Shown one piece after another: positions 26,238-34,799 of a stretch of DNA of 64,000 bases. Position numbers and translations under genes: made by a program. Position 1 is the first letter of the stretch. Each line of letters opens with the position of its first letter. The notes below the pieces were generated by a model. That model searched no databases and was not told the DNA's origin. It saw only the letters and a list, made by a program, of their open reading frames with translations. The stretch is from Streptomyces sp. QL37 (GTDB taxonomy: Bacteria; Actinomycetota; Actinomycetes; Streptomycetales; Streptomycetaceae), in contig NZ_PTJS01000001.1 in assembly GCF_002941025.1 (NCBI RefSeq), forward strand, positions 2,046,001 to 2,110,000, read 5' to 3'.

Positions 26238-27224
26238 TCAGCGGCGGGCGTCCGGGTGCCGGAGGCACCAGCCTTCCCAGGCCGAGGTCACCATCTCGCG
26301 GACGTCGTGCCGGGCCGACCATCCGAGTTCGTCCCGGATCCGGTCCGCGGAGGCGACCACCCGCGCCGGGTCCCCCGGCCTTCGCGCGGCGGCGACAGGC
26401 GCGGAGCCGGCTCCGTATCCGGTCACGTCACCGATGAGGTCGATCATGGCCCGCACCGAGACGCCCTCACCACGCCCGATGTTGATGGTGAGGTCCGTAC
26501 CGGCCTCCCTGACGAGGAGAGCCCGCGCCGCGGCGAGATGCGCCGAAGCGATGTCGTCGACATGGATGAAGTCCCGCACGCAGGTGCCGTCCGGGGTCCC
26601 GTAGTCCTCGCCGAAGATCACCGGGGCCTCTCCCCGGGTGAGCTTCTCGAAAACCATGGGAACGAGGTTGAAGACGCCGGTGTCGGCGAGCTCCGGCGTG
26701 GCCGCCCCCGCGACGTTGAAGTAGCGCATCGAGGCGGTCGCCATTCCGTGCGCCTTCCCCGCCGCTCGGACCATCCACTCACCGGCGAGCTTCGTCTCGC
26801 CGTACGGATTGATCGGCGCGCAGGGCGTGTCCTCCGTCACCAGGTCGACGTCGGGCATTCCGTACACAGCCGCGGACGAGGAGAAGAGGAACGCACGGAC
26901 CCCGCTCTCCGCGGCTGCCTCCAGCAGCGTCTGGAGACCGTGCACGTTCTCGCGGTAGTAGTGCAGGGGGGCGGCCACGGACTCCGCCACCTGCTTCTTC
27001 GCCGCGAGGTGCACCACACCCCGCACCGAGAGCTCGCTCAGGGTGCGCCGCAGGCCGGGGCCGTCGAGCGTCGATCCCTTCACGAAGGGCACGCCCTCGG
27101 GGATCCGGGAGGGGTCGCCCGTCGAGAGGTCGTCATACACGGCGACCTGCTCACCGGCCGCCAGCATCGAGCGGACGACATGAGAGCCGATGAACCCCGC
27201 CCCGCCCGTAATCAACCAAGTCAT
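26238..27224 (-). CDS. galE: UDP-glucose 4-epimerase
   Basis: A short-chain dehydrogenase-type nucleotide-sugar epimerase that interconverts UDP-glucose and UDP-galactose (or the N-acetyl forms) with tightly bound NAD. With the ATG at 27224 the protein is 328 residues: NAD motif GGAGFIG at 7-13, catalytic Ser in FLFSSSAAVYG (about 116-118), and Tyr141/Lys145 in PYGETK. MRYFNVAGA and VRDFIHVDDIA are family blocks. A GTG at 27245 would add seven residues and cannot be excluded. As first gene of the minus-strand glycopolymer genes, it probably supplies a galactose-type donor for the GT2 domains. Confidence 0.9.
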   Translation of the reverse strand: MTWLITGGAGFIGSHVVRSMLAAGEQVAVYDDLSTGDPSRIPEGVPFVKGSTLDGPGLRRTLSELSVRGVVHLAAKKQVAESVAAPLHYYRENVHGLQTLLEAAAESGVRAFLFSSSAAVYGMPDVDLVTEDTPCAPINPYGETKLAGEWMVRAAGKAHGMATASMRYFNVAGAATPELADTGVFNLVPMVFEKLTRGEAPVIFGEDYGTPDGTCVRDFIHVDDIASAHLAAARALLVREAGTDLTINIGRGEGVSVRAMIDLIGDVTGYGAGSAPVAAARRPGDPARVVASADRIRDELGWSARHDVREMVTSAWEGWCLRHPDARR

Positions 27225-27267
27225 GGGCGAATAGTAGTTCGACACAGGGCCCCCGCATCATCCGCCC

Positions 27268-27293
27268 CATGTTCACTTGGTTCACATGTTCAA
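27268..27293 (+). promoter_or_regulatory. GTTCAC repeat cluster upstream of the LCP gene and galE
   Basis: Three spaced direct repeats occur here: GTTCAC at 27271, GTTCAC at 27280 and GTTCAA at 27288, about one helical turn apart. Read as 9-mers they are CATGTTCAC and GTTCACATG, both also present at 23283-23316 before the CDP-alcohol transferase gene. The site lies between the divergent galE and LCP starts. A shared regulator is the simplest reading, but I do not know one with this site. Confidence 0.4.
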
Positions 27294-27414
27294 GCGCTTG
27301 TCTGTTCTATAGTGCTCGGTCAGTCAAACTTTCACGGACCGGTTCAGCCCCCCACCCGAGTCCCACGTACTCCCCTGTCCAGAACGGGCAACGAGATTTG
27401 AGGACTCGAGCACG

Positions 27415-28518
27415 ATGAGCCACGACGAGAGCACACCCGACGCGCGCAGCGGCCACTCGGCATCACGAGCGGGAGGCCGGGGCCGCAAGAAGGAACGCAA
27501 GCGCCGCCGCGGCCTCAAGATCACGCTGGGGGTCCTGCTCGTTCTCCTGCTCGCGGGCGGCGGCACGGCGTACTGGATGTACCAGGACCTCGACGGCAAC
27601 ATCAAGGGCGTCGACATCAACAAGGCGCTCGGCGAGGACCGTCCCGAGAAGCTCCCCACCACCGGTCAGAACCTGCTCGTCCTCGGCTCCGACTCACGCG
27701 CCGGGGCGGAGAACAAGGAGCTGGGCGGTGGCGGCGCCGTCGGCGGCGCCCGGTCCGACACCGCGCTGGTGGTGCACATCCCCGAGGGCCGCACCCAGGC
27801 GACCGCGGTGTCCATCCCGCGCGACACCCTCGTGACCCGGCCCGAGTGCGTCAAGGGCGACGGTTCCACGATGGCCTCCGCGGAGCGGGTCATGTTCAAC
27901 TCCGTCTACTCCCAGGTCGGTCCGGCCTGTGTCGTGAAGACCGTGGAGAAGATGTCCGGGGTCCGGATCGACCACTACCTGGAGATCAACTTCGCGGGAT
28001 TCAAGGATCTGGTCGACGCCATAGGCGGAGTCACGGTCAAGGTCGAGGAGCCGATCAAGGACAAGTCCTCCGGCCTGGACCTCACCGCCGGCACGCACAA
28101 GCTGAACGGCACCGAGTCCCTCGCCTACGTCCGCACCCGGCACGGCGTCGGGGACGGCAGCGACCTCGGCCGCATCGGGCTCCAGCAGCAGTTCCTGCTC
28201 GCCCTGCTGACGGAGATCAAGTCGCAGGACCTGCTGGGCAGTCCGACGAGCACCTACAAGATCGCGAACTCCGCGACCAAGTCGCTCACGACCGACGAGG
28301 GTCTCGCCTCGCTGACCTCGCTCGCGGAGTTCGCCCGCTCGATGAACGGCGTCGACCCCTCCACCATGGAGACGATCATGCTGCCGGTCGCCTACGACAA
28401 GCAGGACCCGAACCGCGTCGTGGCCGCCGAGCCGCAGGCCGGGGACCTGTGGGAAGCCGTCCGGAAGGACGGCACGATTCCCGAGTCCGCCAAGAAGTCT
28501 CCGGCCACGGGAGGCTGA
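27415..28518 (+). CDS. LCP (LytR-CpsA-Psr) family cell-wall glycopolymer ligase
   Basis: LCP enzymes transfer lipid-linked glycopolymers to peptidoglycan outside the membrane. This 367-residue protein has a basic cytoplasmic N-terminus (RKKERKRRR), one membrane helix at about 35-55 and an extracellular LCP domain: NLLVLGSDSRAG, RSDTALVVHI, AVSIPRDTLV, HYLEINFAGFKDLVDAIGGV and LAYVRTRHGVGDGSDLGRIGLQQQ, which hold the conserved Arg and Asp residues. It is divergent from galE and is the natural last step for the polymer made by the adjacent minus-strand genes. A hairpin follows the stop. Confidence 0.92.
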   Translation: MSHDESTPDARSGHSASRAGGRGRKKERKRRRGLKITLGVLLVLLLAGGGTAYWMYQDLDGNIKGVDINKALGEDRPEKLPTTGQNLLVLGSDSRAGAENKELGGGGAVGGARSDTALVVHIPEGRTQATAVSIPRDTLVTRPECVKGDGSTMASAERVMFNSVYSQVGPACVVKTVEKMSGVRIDHYLEINFAGFKDLVDAIGGVTVKVEEPIKDKSSGLDLTAGTHKLNGTESLAYVRTRHGVGDGSDLGRIGLQQQFLLALLTEIKSQDLLGSPTSTYKIANSATKSLTTDEGLASLTSLAEFARSMNGVDPSTMETIMLPVAYDKQDPNRVVAAEPQAGDLWEAVRKDGTIPESAKKSPATGG

Positions 28519-28543
28519 CCCGGCATCCTTCGGGGATGACGGG
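28518..28543 (+). terminator. Terminator hairpin after the LCP gene
   Basis: The stem ACCCGGCATCC / GGATGACGGGT, with one mismatch and a short TTCGG-type loop, begins at the LCP stop codon. Confidence 0.65.
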
Positions 28544-28793
28544 TGAGAGCACTCCGCTGATCGTCGACGCCGCCGCAGGGCCGTGCACCCTGGGCGGCGG
28601 CGGCCAGCGCCGCGATCAGATCGTCACCGCTGCCGGACGCCGCCCCCACGCGTACGCCCGGCACGGACGCGACCTGCCGCGCGGCGCCCTCCACGACGAG
28701 CACGAGCTCGACGGGGCCGGCGTCGCCGGGCAGCCCATCGGCGGCGTACGGGACCAGCGAGTACCGCAGCCGCTCGTTCGGCCGCTGCCGCCC
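28530..28793 (-). pseudogene. Probable remnant of an unidentified gene
   Basis: Between the LCP gene and the permease gene, one minus-strand frame reads as plausible protein with strong third-position GC: it includes NERLRYSLVPYAADGLPGD, VELVLVVEGAAR, VPGVRVGAASGSGDDL and IAALAAAA. A stop codon at 28794-28796 closes it upstream and no good start or ribosome site is present. Downstream the frame runs into the LCP coding sequence, where it is no longer gene-like. I read it as a decayed or truncated gene of unknown family; it could be chance in GC-rich DNA. Confidence 0.35.
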
Positions 28794-28813
28794 TCACGAG
28801 GCGTCTGACCGGG

Positions 28814-30316
28814 TCAGGAGGACTTCGCCATACGACTGTTGCGGCGCCCGTACACGAAGTAGATGATCACGCCGAGCGCCATCCAGATCCCGAACCGCAG
28901 CCACGTCTCGGCCGGCAGGTTCAGCATCAGCCAGACCGAGGCCGCCACCGACACGATCGGGAGCAGCGGCACCCACGGGGTCCGGAAGGCGCGGTGGAGA
29001 TCGGGGCGGGTGCGGCGCAGGACGATGACGCCGAGGGCCACGACCACGAACGCGAAGAGCGTGCCGATGTTCACCAGGGTCGCCAGCTCGTTGATGCTCG
29101 TGAAGCCGGCCACGATCGCGATGACCACGCCGAGCAGGATGGTGGGGCGGTACGGGGTCCCGAAGCGCGGGTGCGTCACCGAGAAGAACCTCGGGAGCAG
29201 CCCGTCACGGCTCATCGCGAAGAACACCCGGGTCTGGCCGAGCAGCAGGATCATGCAGACCGTGGTGAGTCCGACCGCGGCGCCGAAGCTGATGACGCCC
29301 GCGTAGAAGGGGTGTCCGACGGCCTTGAACGCGTCGGCGAGCGGGGCACTGACGGAGAGTTCGGAGTAGTGCTGCATGCCGGTGACGACGATCGACACGG
29401 CGACGTAGAGCAGGGTGCAGATGACGAGCGAGGCGAGGATGCCACGCGGCATGTCCCGCTGCGGGAGCTTGGTCTCCTCGGCGGCCGTCGCCACGACGTC
29501 GAAGCCGATGAAGGCGAAGAAGACGATGGACGCGGCGGTGAAGATGCCCATGACGCCGAAGTTGGTGGGCTCGTAGCCGAAGATCAGCTGGACCAGCGGC
29601 GCGTCCAGGCCCGAGCCCGTGGTCTGGCCCTCGGCCTCCGGGATGAAGGGCGAGTAGTTGGACGCGTCGATGAAGAACAGCCCGGCGATGATCACGATCA
29701 GCACGACCGCGATCTTGATGGCCACCACGACCGTGGTCACCCGGGCGGAGAGCTTCATGCCGAGGACCAGGATGACGGTCAGGATCAGCACCAGGGCGAA
29801 CGCCAGGATGTCGAAGCCGAAGCCGCTCGCCACGTCCGGGCCGGAGAGCGCCTCCGGCATGGTCCAGCCGATGTTGTCCAGGAGCGAGCGCACGTAGCCG
29901 GACCAGCCGACCGCCACCACAGCGGTGCCCAGCGCGAATTCCAGCACCAGGTCCCAGCCGATGATCCAGGCGACCAGCTCGCCCAGCGAGGCGTAGGAGA
30001 AGGTGTACGCCGATCCGGCAACCGGGACGGTGGAGGCGAATTCGGCGTAACATAGGGCGGCGAGCGCACAGACGATGCCCGCCGCGACGAAGGCCAGCGC
30101 CGTGGCGGGGCCCGCCGTCTCCTTGGCGACCTTGCCCGTGAGGACGAAGATGCCGGTGCCGATGATGACACCCACTCCGAAGACCGTGAGGTCCAGTGCG
30201 GAGAGGGACTTCTTGAGCGCGTGCTCCGGTTCCTCGGTATCACGGATGGACTGTTCGACCGTCTTGGTCCGGAACAGTCCCTTTCCGCTGGGGGGCGTGT
30301 CCTGCTGCGTGCTCAC
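28814..30316 (-). CDS. APC-family amino acid permease
   Basis: A 500-residue integral membrane transporter with about 12-13 helices and short loops. The family start DLTVFGVGVIIGTGIFVLTG lies at about residues 40-60, followed by YAEFASTVPVAGSAYTFSYASLGE and, mid-protein, FFAFIGFDVVATAAEETKLPQRDMP. These match the cationic amino-acid transporter type of APC symporters. The real start is the GTG at 30316, preceded by GGAGGTACGCCG, rather than the longer open frame. The substrate is not readable from sequence. It lies downstream of dxs on the same strand but is separated from it by a terminator. Confidence 0.88.
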   Translation of the reverse strand: MSTQQDTPPSGKGLFRTKTVEQSIRDTEEPEHALKKSLSALDLTVFGVGVIIGTGIFVLTGKVAKETAGPATALAFVAAGIVCALAALCYAEFASTVPVAGSAYTFSYASLGELVAWIIGWDLVLEFALGTAVVAVGWSGYVRSLLDNIGWTMPEALSGPDVASGFGFDILAFALVLILTVILVLGMKLSARVTTVVVAIKIAVVLIVIIAGLFFIDASNYSPFIPEAEGQTTGSGLDAPLVQLIFGYEPTNFGVMGIFTAASIVFFAFIGFDVVATAAEETKLPQRDMPRGILASLVICTLLYVAVSIVVTGMQHYSELSVSAPLADAFKAVGHPFYAGVISFGAAVGLTTVCMILLLGQTRVFFAMSRDGLLPRFFSVTHPRFGTPYRPTILLGVVIAIVAGFTSINELATLVNIGTLFAFVVVALGVIVLRRTRPDLHRAFRTPWVPLLPIVSVAASVWLMLNLPAETWLRFGIWMALGVIIYFVYGRRNSRMAKSS

Positions 30317-30403
30317 CGGCGTACCTCCACGCACTCGTCGTGCACGCCATGATTCGGAACGGACCGTCCCCGAATGCGCAGTACGCCCCGATTTCACGCG
30401 AAT

Positions 30404-30443
30404 GGGCCGGTCGGACCACCCGAGTGGGGTGGCCGACCGGCCC
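30404..30443 (-). terminator. Terminator hairpin after dxs
   Basis: An 18-bp stem, GGGCCGGTCGGACCACCC against GGGGTGGCCGACCGGCCC with one mismatch and a GAGT loop, lies 17 bases beyond the dxs stop and before the permease start. Confidence 0.8.
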
Positions 30444-30460
30444 GGAGCGGTGCTGGGGGC

Positions 30461-32374
30461 TCAGTCGCGTACGGGTTCCACGGCGCGGCTCTCGTAGCGG
30501 CCGTCGAGCTTGGCGACCAGGCCGGTGACCTGGCGGGCGATGTCCGGTGCCGTCAGCCCGATCTCGGCCATGACCTCGCCGCGCGAGGCGTGGTCGAGGA
30601 AGACCGGCGGGATGCCGAAGTCGCGCAGCGGTACGTCGACGTCCGCGTCGCGCAGGGACTGGGCGATGGCGGAGCCGACACCGCCTGCCCTGCTGTTGTC
30701 CTCGACGGTGACGACGACCCGGTGCTCCGCCGCGAGCGGGGCGAGCGCCTCGTCGACGGGCTTGACCCAGCGCGGGTCGACCACGGTCGTGGAGATGCCC
30801 TGGGCGTCCAGCAGAGCGGCGATCTCCAGGCACATCGGGGCGAGGGCGCCGACGGAGACCAGCAGGACGTCCGGCGTGTCCGTGCCGGCCGCCCGGAGGA
30901 TGTCCATCCCTCCGGCCTTGCCCACGGCGTCGACCGCGGGGCCGACCGCGCCCTTGGAGAAGCGGACGACGGTGGGTGCGTCGTCCACGTCGACGGCCTC
31001 GCGCAGCTGGGCGCGGACCTGGTCGGCGTCGCGCGGGGCGGCGATGCGCAGGGTCGGCACGCACTGGAGGATCGACATGTCCCACATGCCGTTGTGCGAG
31101 GCTCCGTCGGTGCCCGTGACCCCGGCCCGGTCCAGGACGAAGGTCACTCCGCACTTGTGCAGGGCGACGTCCATGAGGACCTGGTCGAAGGCGCGGTTCA
31201 GGAAGGTCGCGTAGACCGCGAAGACGGGGTGCAGCCCGCCCGTGGCCAGGCCGGCCGCGGAGACCGCGCCGTGCTGCTCGGCGATCCCGACGTCGTAGAT
31301 CCGGTCCGGGAAGGCCTCCTCGAATTTGCCGAGGCCGACGGGCTGGAGCATGGCCGCCGTGATGGCGACGACGTCCTCGCGCTCGTGGCCCAGCTTGACC
31401 ATCTCCTCGCCGAAGACCGAGGTCCAGTCGAGGCCGGAGGTGGAGATCGGCAGGCCGGTGTCCGGGTGGATCTTGCCGACCGCGTGGAAGCGGTCCGCCT
31501 CGTCCTGGAGGGCGGGGGTGTAGCCGCGGCCCTTCTCGGTGAGGCAGTGCACGATGACCGGGCCGCCGAAGCGCTTGGCCCGCTGGAGGGCGGATTCCAG
31601 GGCCTCGATGTCGTGGCCGTCGATGGGCCCGACGTACTTCAGGCCGAGGTCCTCGAACATGCCCTGCGGGGCGATGAAGTCCTTGAGGCCCTTCTTGGCG
31701 CCGTGCAGGGTCTCGTAGAGCGGCCTGCCGACGACGGGCGTGCGCTCCAGGATGTCCTTGCCGCGGGCCAGGAACCGCTCGTACCCGTCGGTGGTGCGGA
31801 GGGTGGCGAGGTGGTTCGCGAGGCCGCCGATGGTCGGGGCGTACGAGCGCTCGTTGTCGTTCACGACGATGACGAGGGGGCGGTCCTTGGCGGCGGCGAT
31901 GTTGTTCAGCGCCTCCCAGGCCATACCGCCCGTGAGCGCGCCGTCACCGATGACGGCGACGACGTGGTCGTCCTTGCCCAGGACCTCGTTGGCCTTGGCG
32001 AGGCCGTCGGCCCAGCCGAGCACCGTCGAGGCGTGCGAGTTCTCGATGACGTCGTGCTCGGACTCGGCACGGGACGGGTATCCGGAGAGGCCGCCCTTGC
32101 TCTTGAGCTTCGAGAAGTCCTGCCGGCCGGTGAGCAGCTTGTGCACATAGCTCTGGTGGCCGGTGTCGAAGAGAACCTTGTCCTGCGGGGACTCGAAGAC
32201 CCTGTGCAGGGCGATGGTCAGCTCGACCACGCCCAGGTTCGGGCCGAGGTGGCCGCCGGTCTTGGACACCGCTTCGACGAGGAAGGTACGGATCTCCCCG
32301 GCGAGCTGGTCGAGCTGCTCGAGGCCGAGCCGGTCCAGGTCGCGCGGTCCCCTGATGCGGGTCAGCAGGTCCAC
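30461..32374 (-). CDS. dxs: 1-deoxy-D-xylulose-5-phosphate synthase
   Basis: Dxs condenses pyruvate and glyceraldehyde 3-phosphate, using thiamine diphosphate, in the first step of the MEP isoprenoid pathway. The 637-residue protein is complete: [18 protein letters not shown] near residue 40, the ThDP motif [16 protein letters not shown] near 142, DIGIAEQH-type block [18 protein letters not shown] near 370 and a C-terminal transketolase-like domain. The GTG at 32374 follows AAGGAGGCACGG. It appears monocistronic, ending in its own terminator. Confidence 0.96.
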   Translation of the reverse strand: MDLLTRIRGPRDLDRLGLEQLDQLAGEIRTFLVEAVSKTGGHLGPNLGVVELTIALHRVFESPQDKVLFDTGHQSYVHKLLTGRQDFSKLKSKGGLSGYPSRAESEHDVIENSHASTVLGWADGLAKANEVLGKDDHVVAVIGDGALTGGMAWEALNNIAAAKDRPLVIVVNDNERSYAPTIGGLANHLATLRTTDGYERFLARGKDILERTPVVGRPLYETLHGAKKGLKDFIAPQGMFEDLGLKYVGPIDGHDIEALESALQRAKRFGGPVIVHCLTEKGRGYTPALQDEADRFHAVGKIHPDTGLPISTSGLDWTSVFGEEMVKLGHEREDVVAITAAMLQPVGLGKFEEAFPDRIYDVGIAEQHGAVSAAGLATGGLHPVFAVYATFLNRAFDQVLMDVALHKCGVTFVLDRAGVTGTDGASHNGMWDMSILQCVPTLRIAAPRDADQVRAQLREAVDVDDAPTVVRFSKGAVGPAVDAVGKAGGMDILRAAGTDTPDVLLVSVGALAPMCLEIAALLDAQGISTTVVDPRWVKPVDEALAPLAAEHRVVVTVEDNSRAGGVGSAIAQSLRDADVDVPLRDFGIPPVFLDHASRGEVMAEIGLTAPDIARQVTGLVAKLDGRYESRAVEPVRD

Positions 32375-32498
32375 CCGTGCCTCCTTGCGTTTGAGCTGAT
32401 CGAGCTTGCCGATCCGATGAGTCTAATGTTCCGTCGGCGGCCCCGGTCATCGGGCGGCGCATTCCGCCGCGCCGCGCCGGGTCCCGCCGGACGCGCGG

Positions 32499-32528
32499 GT
32501 GCCCGGCATCACGGAGGATGCCGGGCAC
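32499..32528 (-). terminator. Terminator of the xylFGH operon
   Basis: A perfect 12-bp stem, GTGCCCGGCATC / GATGCCGGGCAC, with a 6-base loop is found 20 bases past the stop of the permease gene. Confidence 0.8.
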
Positions 32529-32547
32529 ATGTGCGCAGGTGCGACGG

Positions 32548-33825
32548 TCAGGCGCGGCCGGCGGTCTTCTGCGTCTTGCGGGTGACGGAGTCGATGACGA
32601 CCGTGGCGAGAAGCACAGCGCCGGTCACCATGTACTGGACCGGGGTCTTGATGCCCTCCAGCGACAGGCCGTACTGGATCGAGACGATCACCATCACGCC
32701 GAGCAGGGCGTTCCAGGTGCGGCCCCGGCCTCCGAAGAGGCTGGTGCCGCCGATGACGGCCGCGGCGATGACGTTCATCAGGAGGTCACCGGTTCCGGAG
32801 CCCTGGTTCACGGCGGCGATCTTGGAGGCCCAGAAGAGACCGCCGATGGCCGCGAAGGTTCCGGCGATCGCGAAGACCGAGACGCGGATCGCGGTGACGT
32901 TGATGCCGGCGCGGCGGGACGCCTCGACGCTGCCGCCGAGCGCGAAGATCTTCCGGCCGTAGGTCGTACGGCGCAGCAGGAAGTCCGTGCCGACGAGGAC
33001 GATCAGGAAGAGGACCAGCGCCAGCGGGAGACCGCGGTACTGGTTGAACATGTACGCCGCGGCGAAGGCGAACACCGCGAGCACGGCGGTGCGCACCACG
33101 ATGTCGGTGACCGGCCGGGAGGGGACGCCCGCGGCCTCACGGCGGCGGCTGTCCAGGAAGGCCGAGAGGAAGAAGGCGATCACCGCGAGAGCGGCGAGAC
33201 CGTAGGCGGCGGCGACGTCCGTGAAGTAGTACGTGGTCAGCTTGCCGACCACGCCGTCGCTGTCCAGGTTGATCGTGCCCGTGTCACCGAGCAGCTGGAG
33301 CATGAGCCCCAGCCAGAACAGCAGGCCGGCGAGGGTGACGGCGAAGGCGGGGGCGCCGATCCGGGCGAAGAAGAAGCCGTGGATGGCGCCGATGACCGCG
33401 CCGCTGACGATCGCGACGACGAGGGCGAGCCACTCGTTCATGCCGTTGGTCACGCTGAGCACGGCCACGACGGCGCCGGAGACACCACTGACCGAGCCGA
33501 CTGACAGGTCGATCTCACCGAGCAGCAGCACGAAGATGATGCCGACGGCCATCATGCCGGTGGCCACCATCGCCACGGCGATGTCGCTGATGTTCTTCGC
33601 CGAGAGGAACTCGGAGTTCAGGCTCTGGAAGACCACACAGATGATGATCAGGCCGATGACCACCGGGATCGAGCCGAGGTCGCCACCGCGCATCTTGCGC
33701 TTGAACTCGGTGAGGTATCCGCCGAAGCCCTGCTCGCGCACGAGCAGCCGGGGGTCGACCGCGGTGTCCGCGCCCTTGGCGGCCTCCGGGTTGACCACAG
33801 CCGTGGACGTCTTTTCGGTCGTCAC
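32548..33825 (-). CDS. xylH: Xylose-type sugar ABC transporter permease
   Basis: A 425-residue membrane protein of the ribose/xylose (BPD_transp_2) permease family. It has about 11-12 helices, with the family block LLLGEIDLSVGSVSGVSGAVVA near residue 100 and GGTSLFGGRGRTWNALLGVMV near the C-terminus; the latter includes the conserved GG(T/V)S motif that contacts the ATPase. The first 50 residues are hydrophilic. Its start overlaps the ATPase stop by 4 bases. In S. coelicolor the corresponding genes (SCO6009-6011, from memory) are named xylFGH; the substrate here is assigned by that similarity. Confidence 0.87.
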   Translation of the reverse strand: MTTEKTSTAVVNPEAAKGADTAVDPRLLVREQGFGGYLTEFKRKMRGGDLGSIPVVIGLIIICVVFQSLNSEFLSAKNISDIAVAMVATGMMAVGIIFVLLLGEIDLSVGSVSGVSGAVVAVLSVTNGMNEWLALVVAIVSGAVIGAIHGFFFARIGAPAFAVTLAGLLFWLGLMLQLLGDTGTINLDSDGVVGKLTTYYFTDVAAAYGLAALAVIAFFLSAFLDSRRREAAGVPSRPVTDIVVRTAVLAVFAFAAAYMFNQYRGLPLALVLFLIVLVGTDFLLRRTTYGRKIFALGGSVEASRRAGINVTAIRVSVFAIAGTFAAIGGLFWASKIAAVNQGSGTGDLLMNVIAAAVIGGTSLFGGRGRTWNALLGVMVIVSIQYGLSLEGIKTPVQYMVTGAVLLATVVIDSVTRKTQKTAGRA

Positions 33826-34610
33826 TTCTTGACCTCCGCGTTACGAGCCGCACGACGGGTCACGGCGTTCTCCGTGGCGCCCGTGATGGCGGAGATGATC
33901 TCTTCCTGCGAGGTGGTCTTCACATCGAAGACCCCGTTGTTCCGGCCCAGCCGGAGTACGGCGACCTTGTCGGCCACAGCCTTCACGTCGGCCATGTTGT
34001 GGCTGATGAGGATGACCGCGTGACCGCGCTCGCGAAGCCGCTCGACCAGGTCGAGGACCTGCGCGGTCTGCTCGACGCCGAGGGCGGCGGTGGGCTCGTC
34101 GAGGATGACGAGCTTGGGCTCACCGAGCATGGAGCGGGCGATGGCGACGGTCTGGCGCTGTCCGCCGGAGAGCGAGGCGATCGGTATGCGGACGCTGGGG
34201 ATGCGGATCGACAGCGTGGACAGGAGCTCGCGGGAGCGGCGCTCCATCTCGACCTCGTCGAGGATCCCGAACTTACGGATCTCCCGGCCGAGGTAGAGGT
34301 TGCCGACGACGTCGATGTTGTCGCAGAGCGCGAGGTCCTGGTAGACGGTCGCGATGCCCAGGCTCTGGGCGTCGTTCGGCTTGTTGATCTGGACCGGCCG
34401 GCCGTCCCACTCGATGACTCCGTCATCGATCGGGTGCACCCCGGCGATCGTCTTGACCAGCGTTGATTTACCGGCGCCGTTGTCGCCCACCAGGGCGACC
34501 ACTTCACCGGCGTGGACCTCAAGCTCTACATCGGTGAGCGCCTGGACGGCACCGAATCGCTTGGAGACCCCTCGCAACGCCAACACGGGCGTAGCGGACA
34601 CGTGAACCAT
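33822..34610 (-). CDS. xylG: Sugar ABC transporter ATP-binding protein, single-domain
   Basis: A 262-residue ATPase with Walker A GDNGAGKST at 42-50, Q-loop VYQDLALCDN, signature LSGGQRQTVA near 146, Walker B LVILDEP near 167 and switch His in LISHNMAD. Most ATPases that work with xylose/ribose-type permeases carry two fused domains of about 500 residues; this one has one, as in the FrcA type, so it should act as a homodimer. It lies between the binding-protein gene and the permease gene, 189 bases after the former (two hairpins in the gap) and overlapping the latter. Confidence 0.87.
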   Translation of the reverse strand: MVHVSATPVLALRGVSKRFGAVQALTDVELEVHAGEVVALVGDNGAGKSTLVKTIAGVHPIDDGVIEWDGRPVQINKPNDAQSLGIATVYQDLALCDNIDVVGNLYLGREIRKFGILDEVEMERRSRELLSTLSIRIPSVRIPIASLSGGQRQTVAIARSMLGEPKLVILDEPTAALGVEQTAQVLDLVERLRERGHAVILISHNMADVKAVADKVAVLRLGRNNGVFDVKTTSQEEIISAITGATENAVTRRAARNAEVKK

Positions 34611-34699
34611 CTCCTTCGCCGCCTGACCCGGCGGGGATGCCGCGCCTGGGGGGAGGCGCGGTGGTCGAGCAGAAGAGTAAGAAACCGCTGAAGCGTTCC

Positions 34700-34793
34700 G
34701 TCCGGCGCCCCGCCCGGTAGCGGGACAGTTGGTGGGCGGGGCGCCGGACAGGCTTCGGGTCCGCGCGTCACCGGCCGGGGGCCGGTCGCGCGG
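34700..34793 (-). promoter_or_regulatory. Two tandem stem-loops between xylF and xylG
   Basis: The first hairpin (34700-34749) has a perfect 16-bp stem, GTCCGGCGCCCCGCCC with its complement, and an 18-base loop. The second (34761-34793) pairs CCGCGCG and ACCGGCC with their complements around a small loop, with a 2-base bulge, and ends just before the xylF stop at 34800. Such structures after binding-protein genes usually act as partial terminators or 3'-end stabilisers so that binding protein exceeds membrane components. Confidence 0.65.
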
Positions 34794-34799
34794 TGGGAG

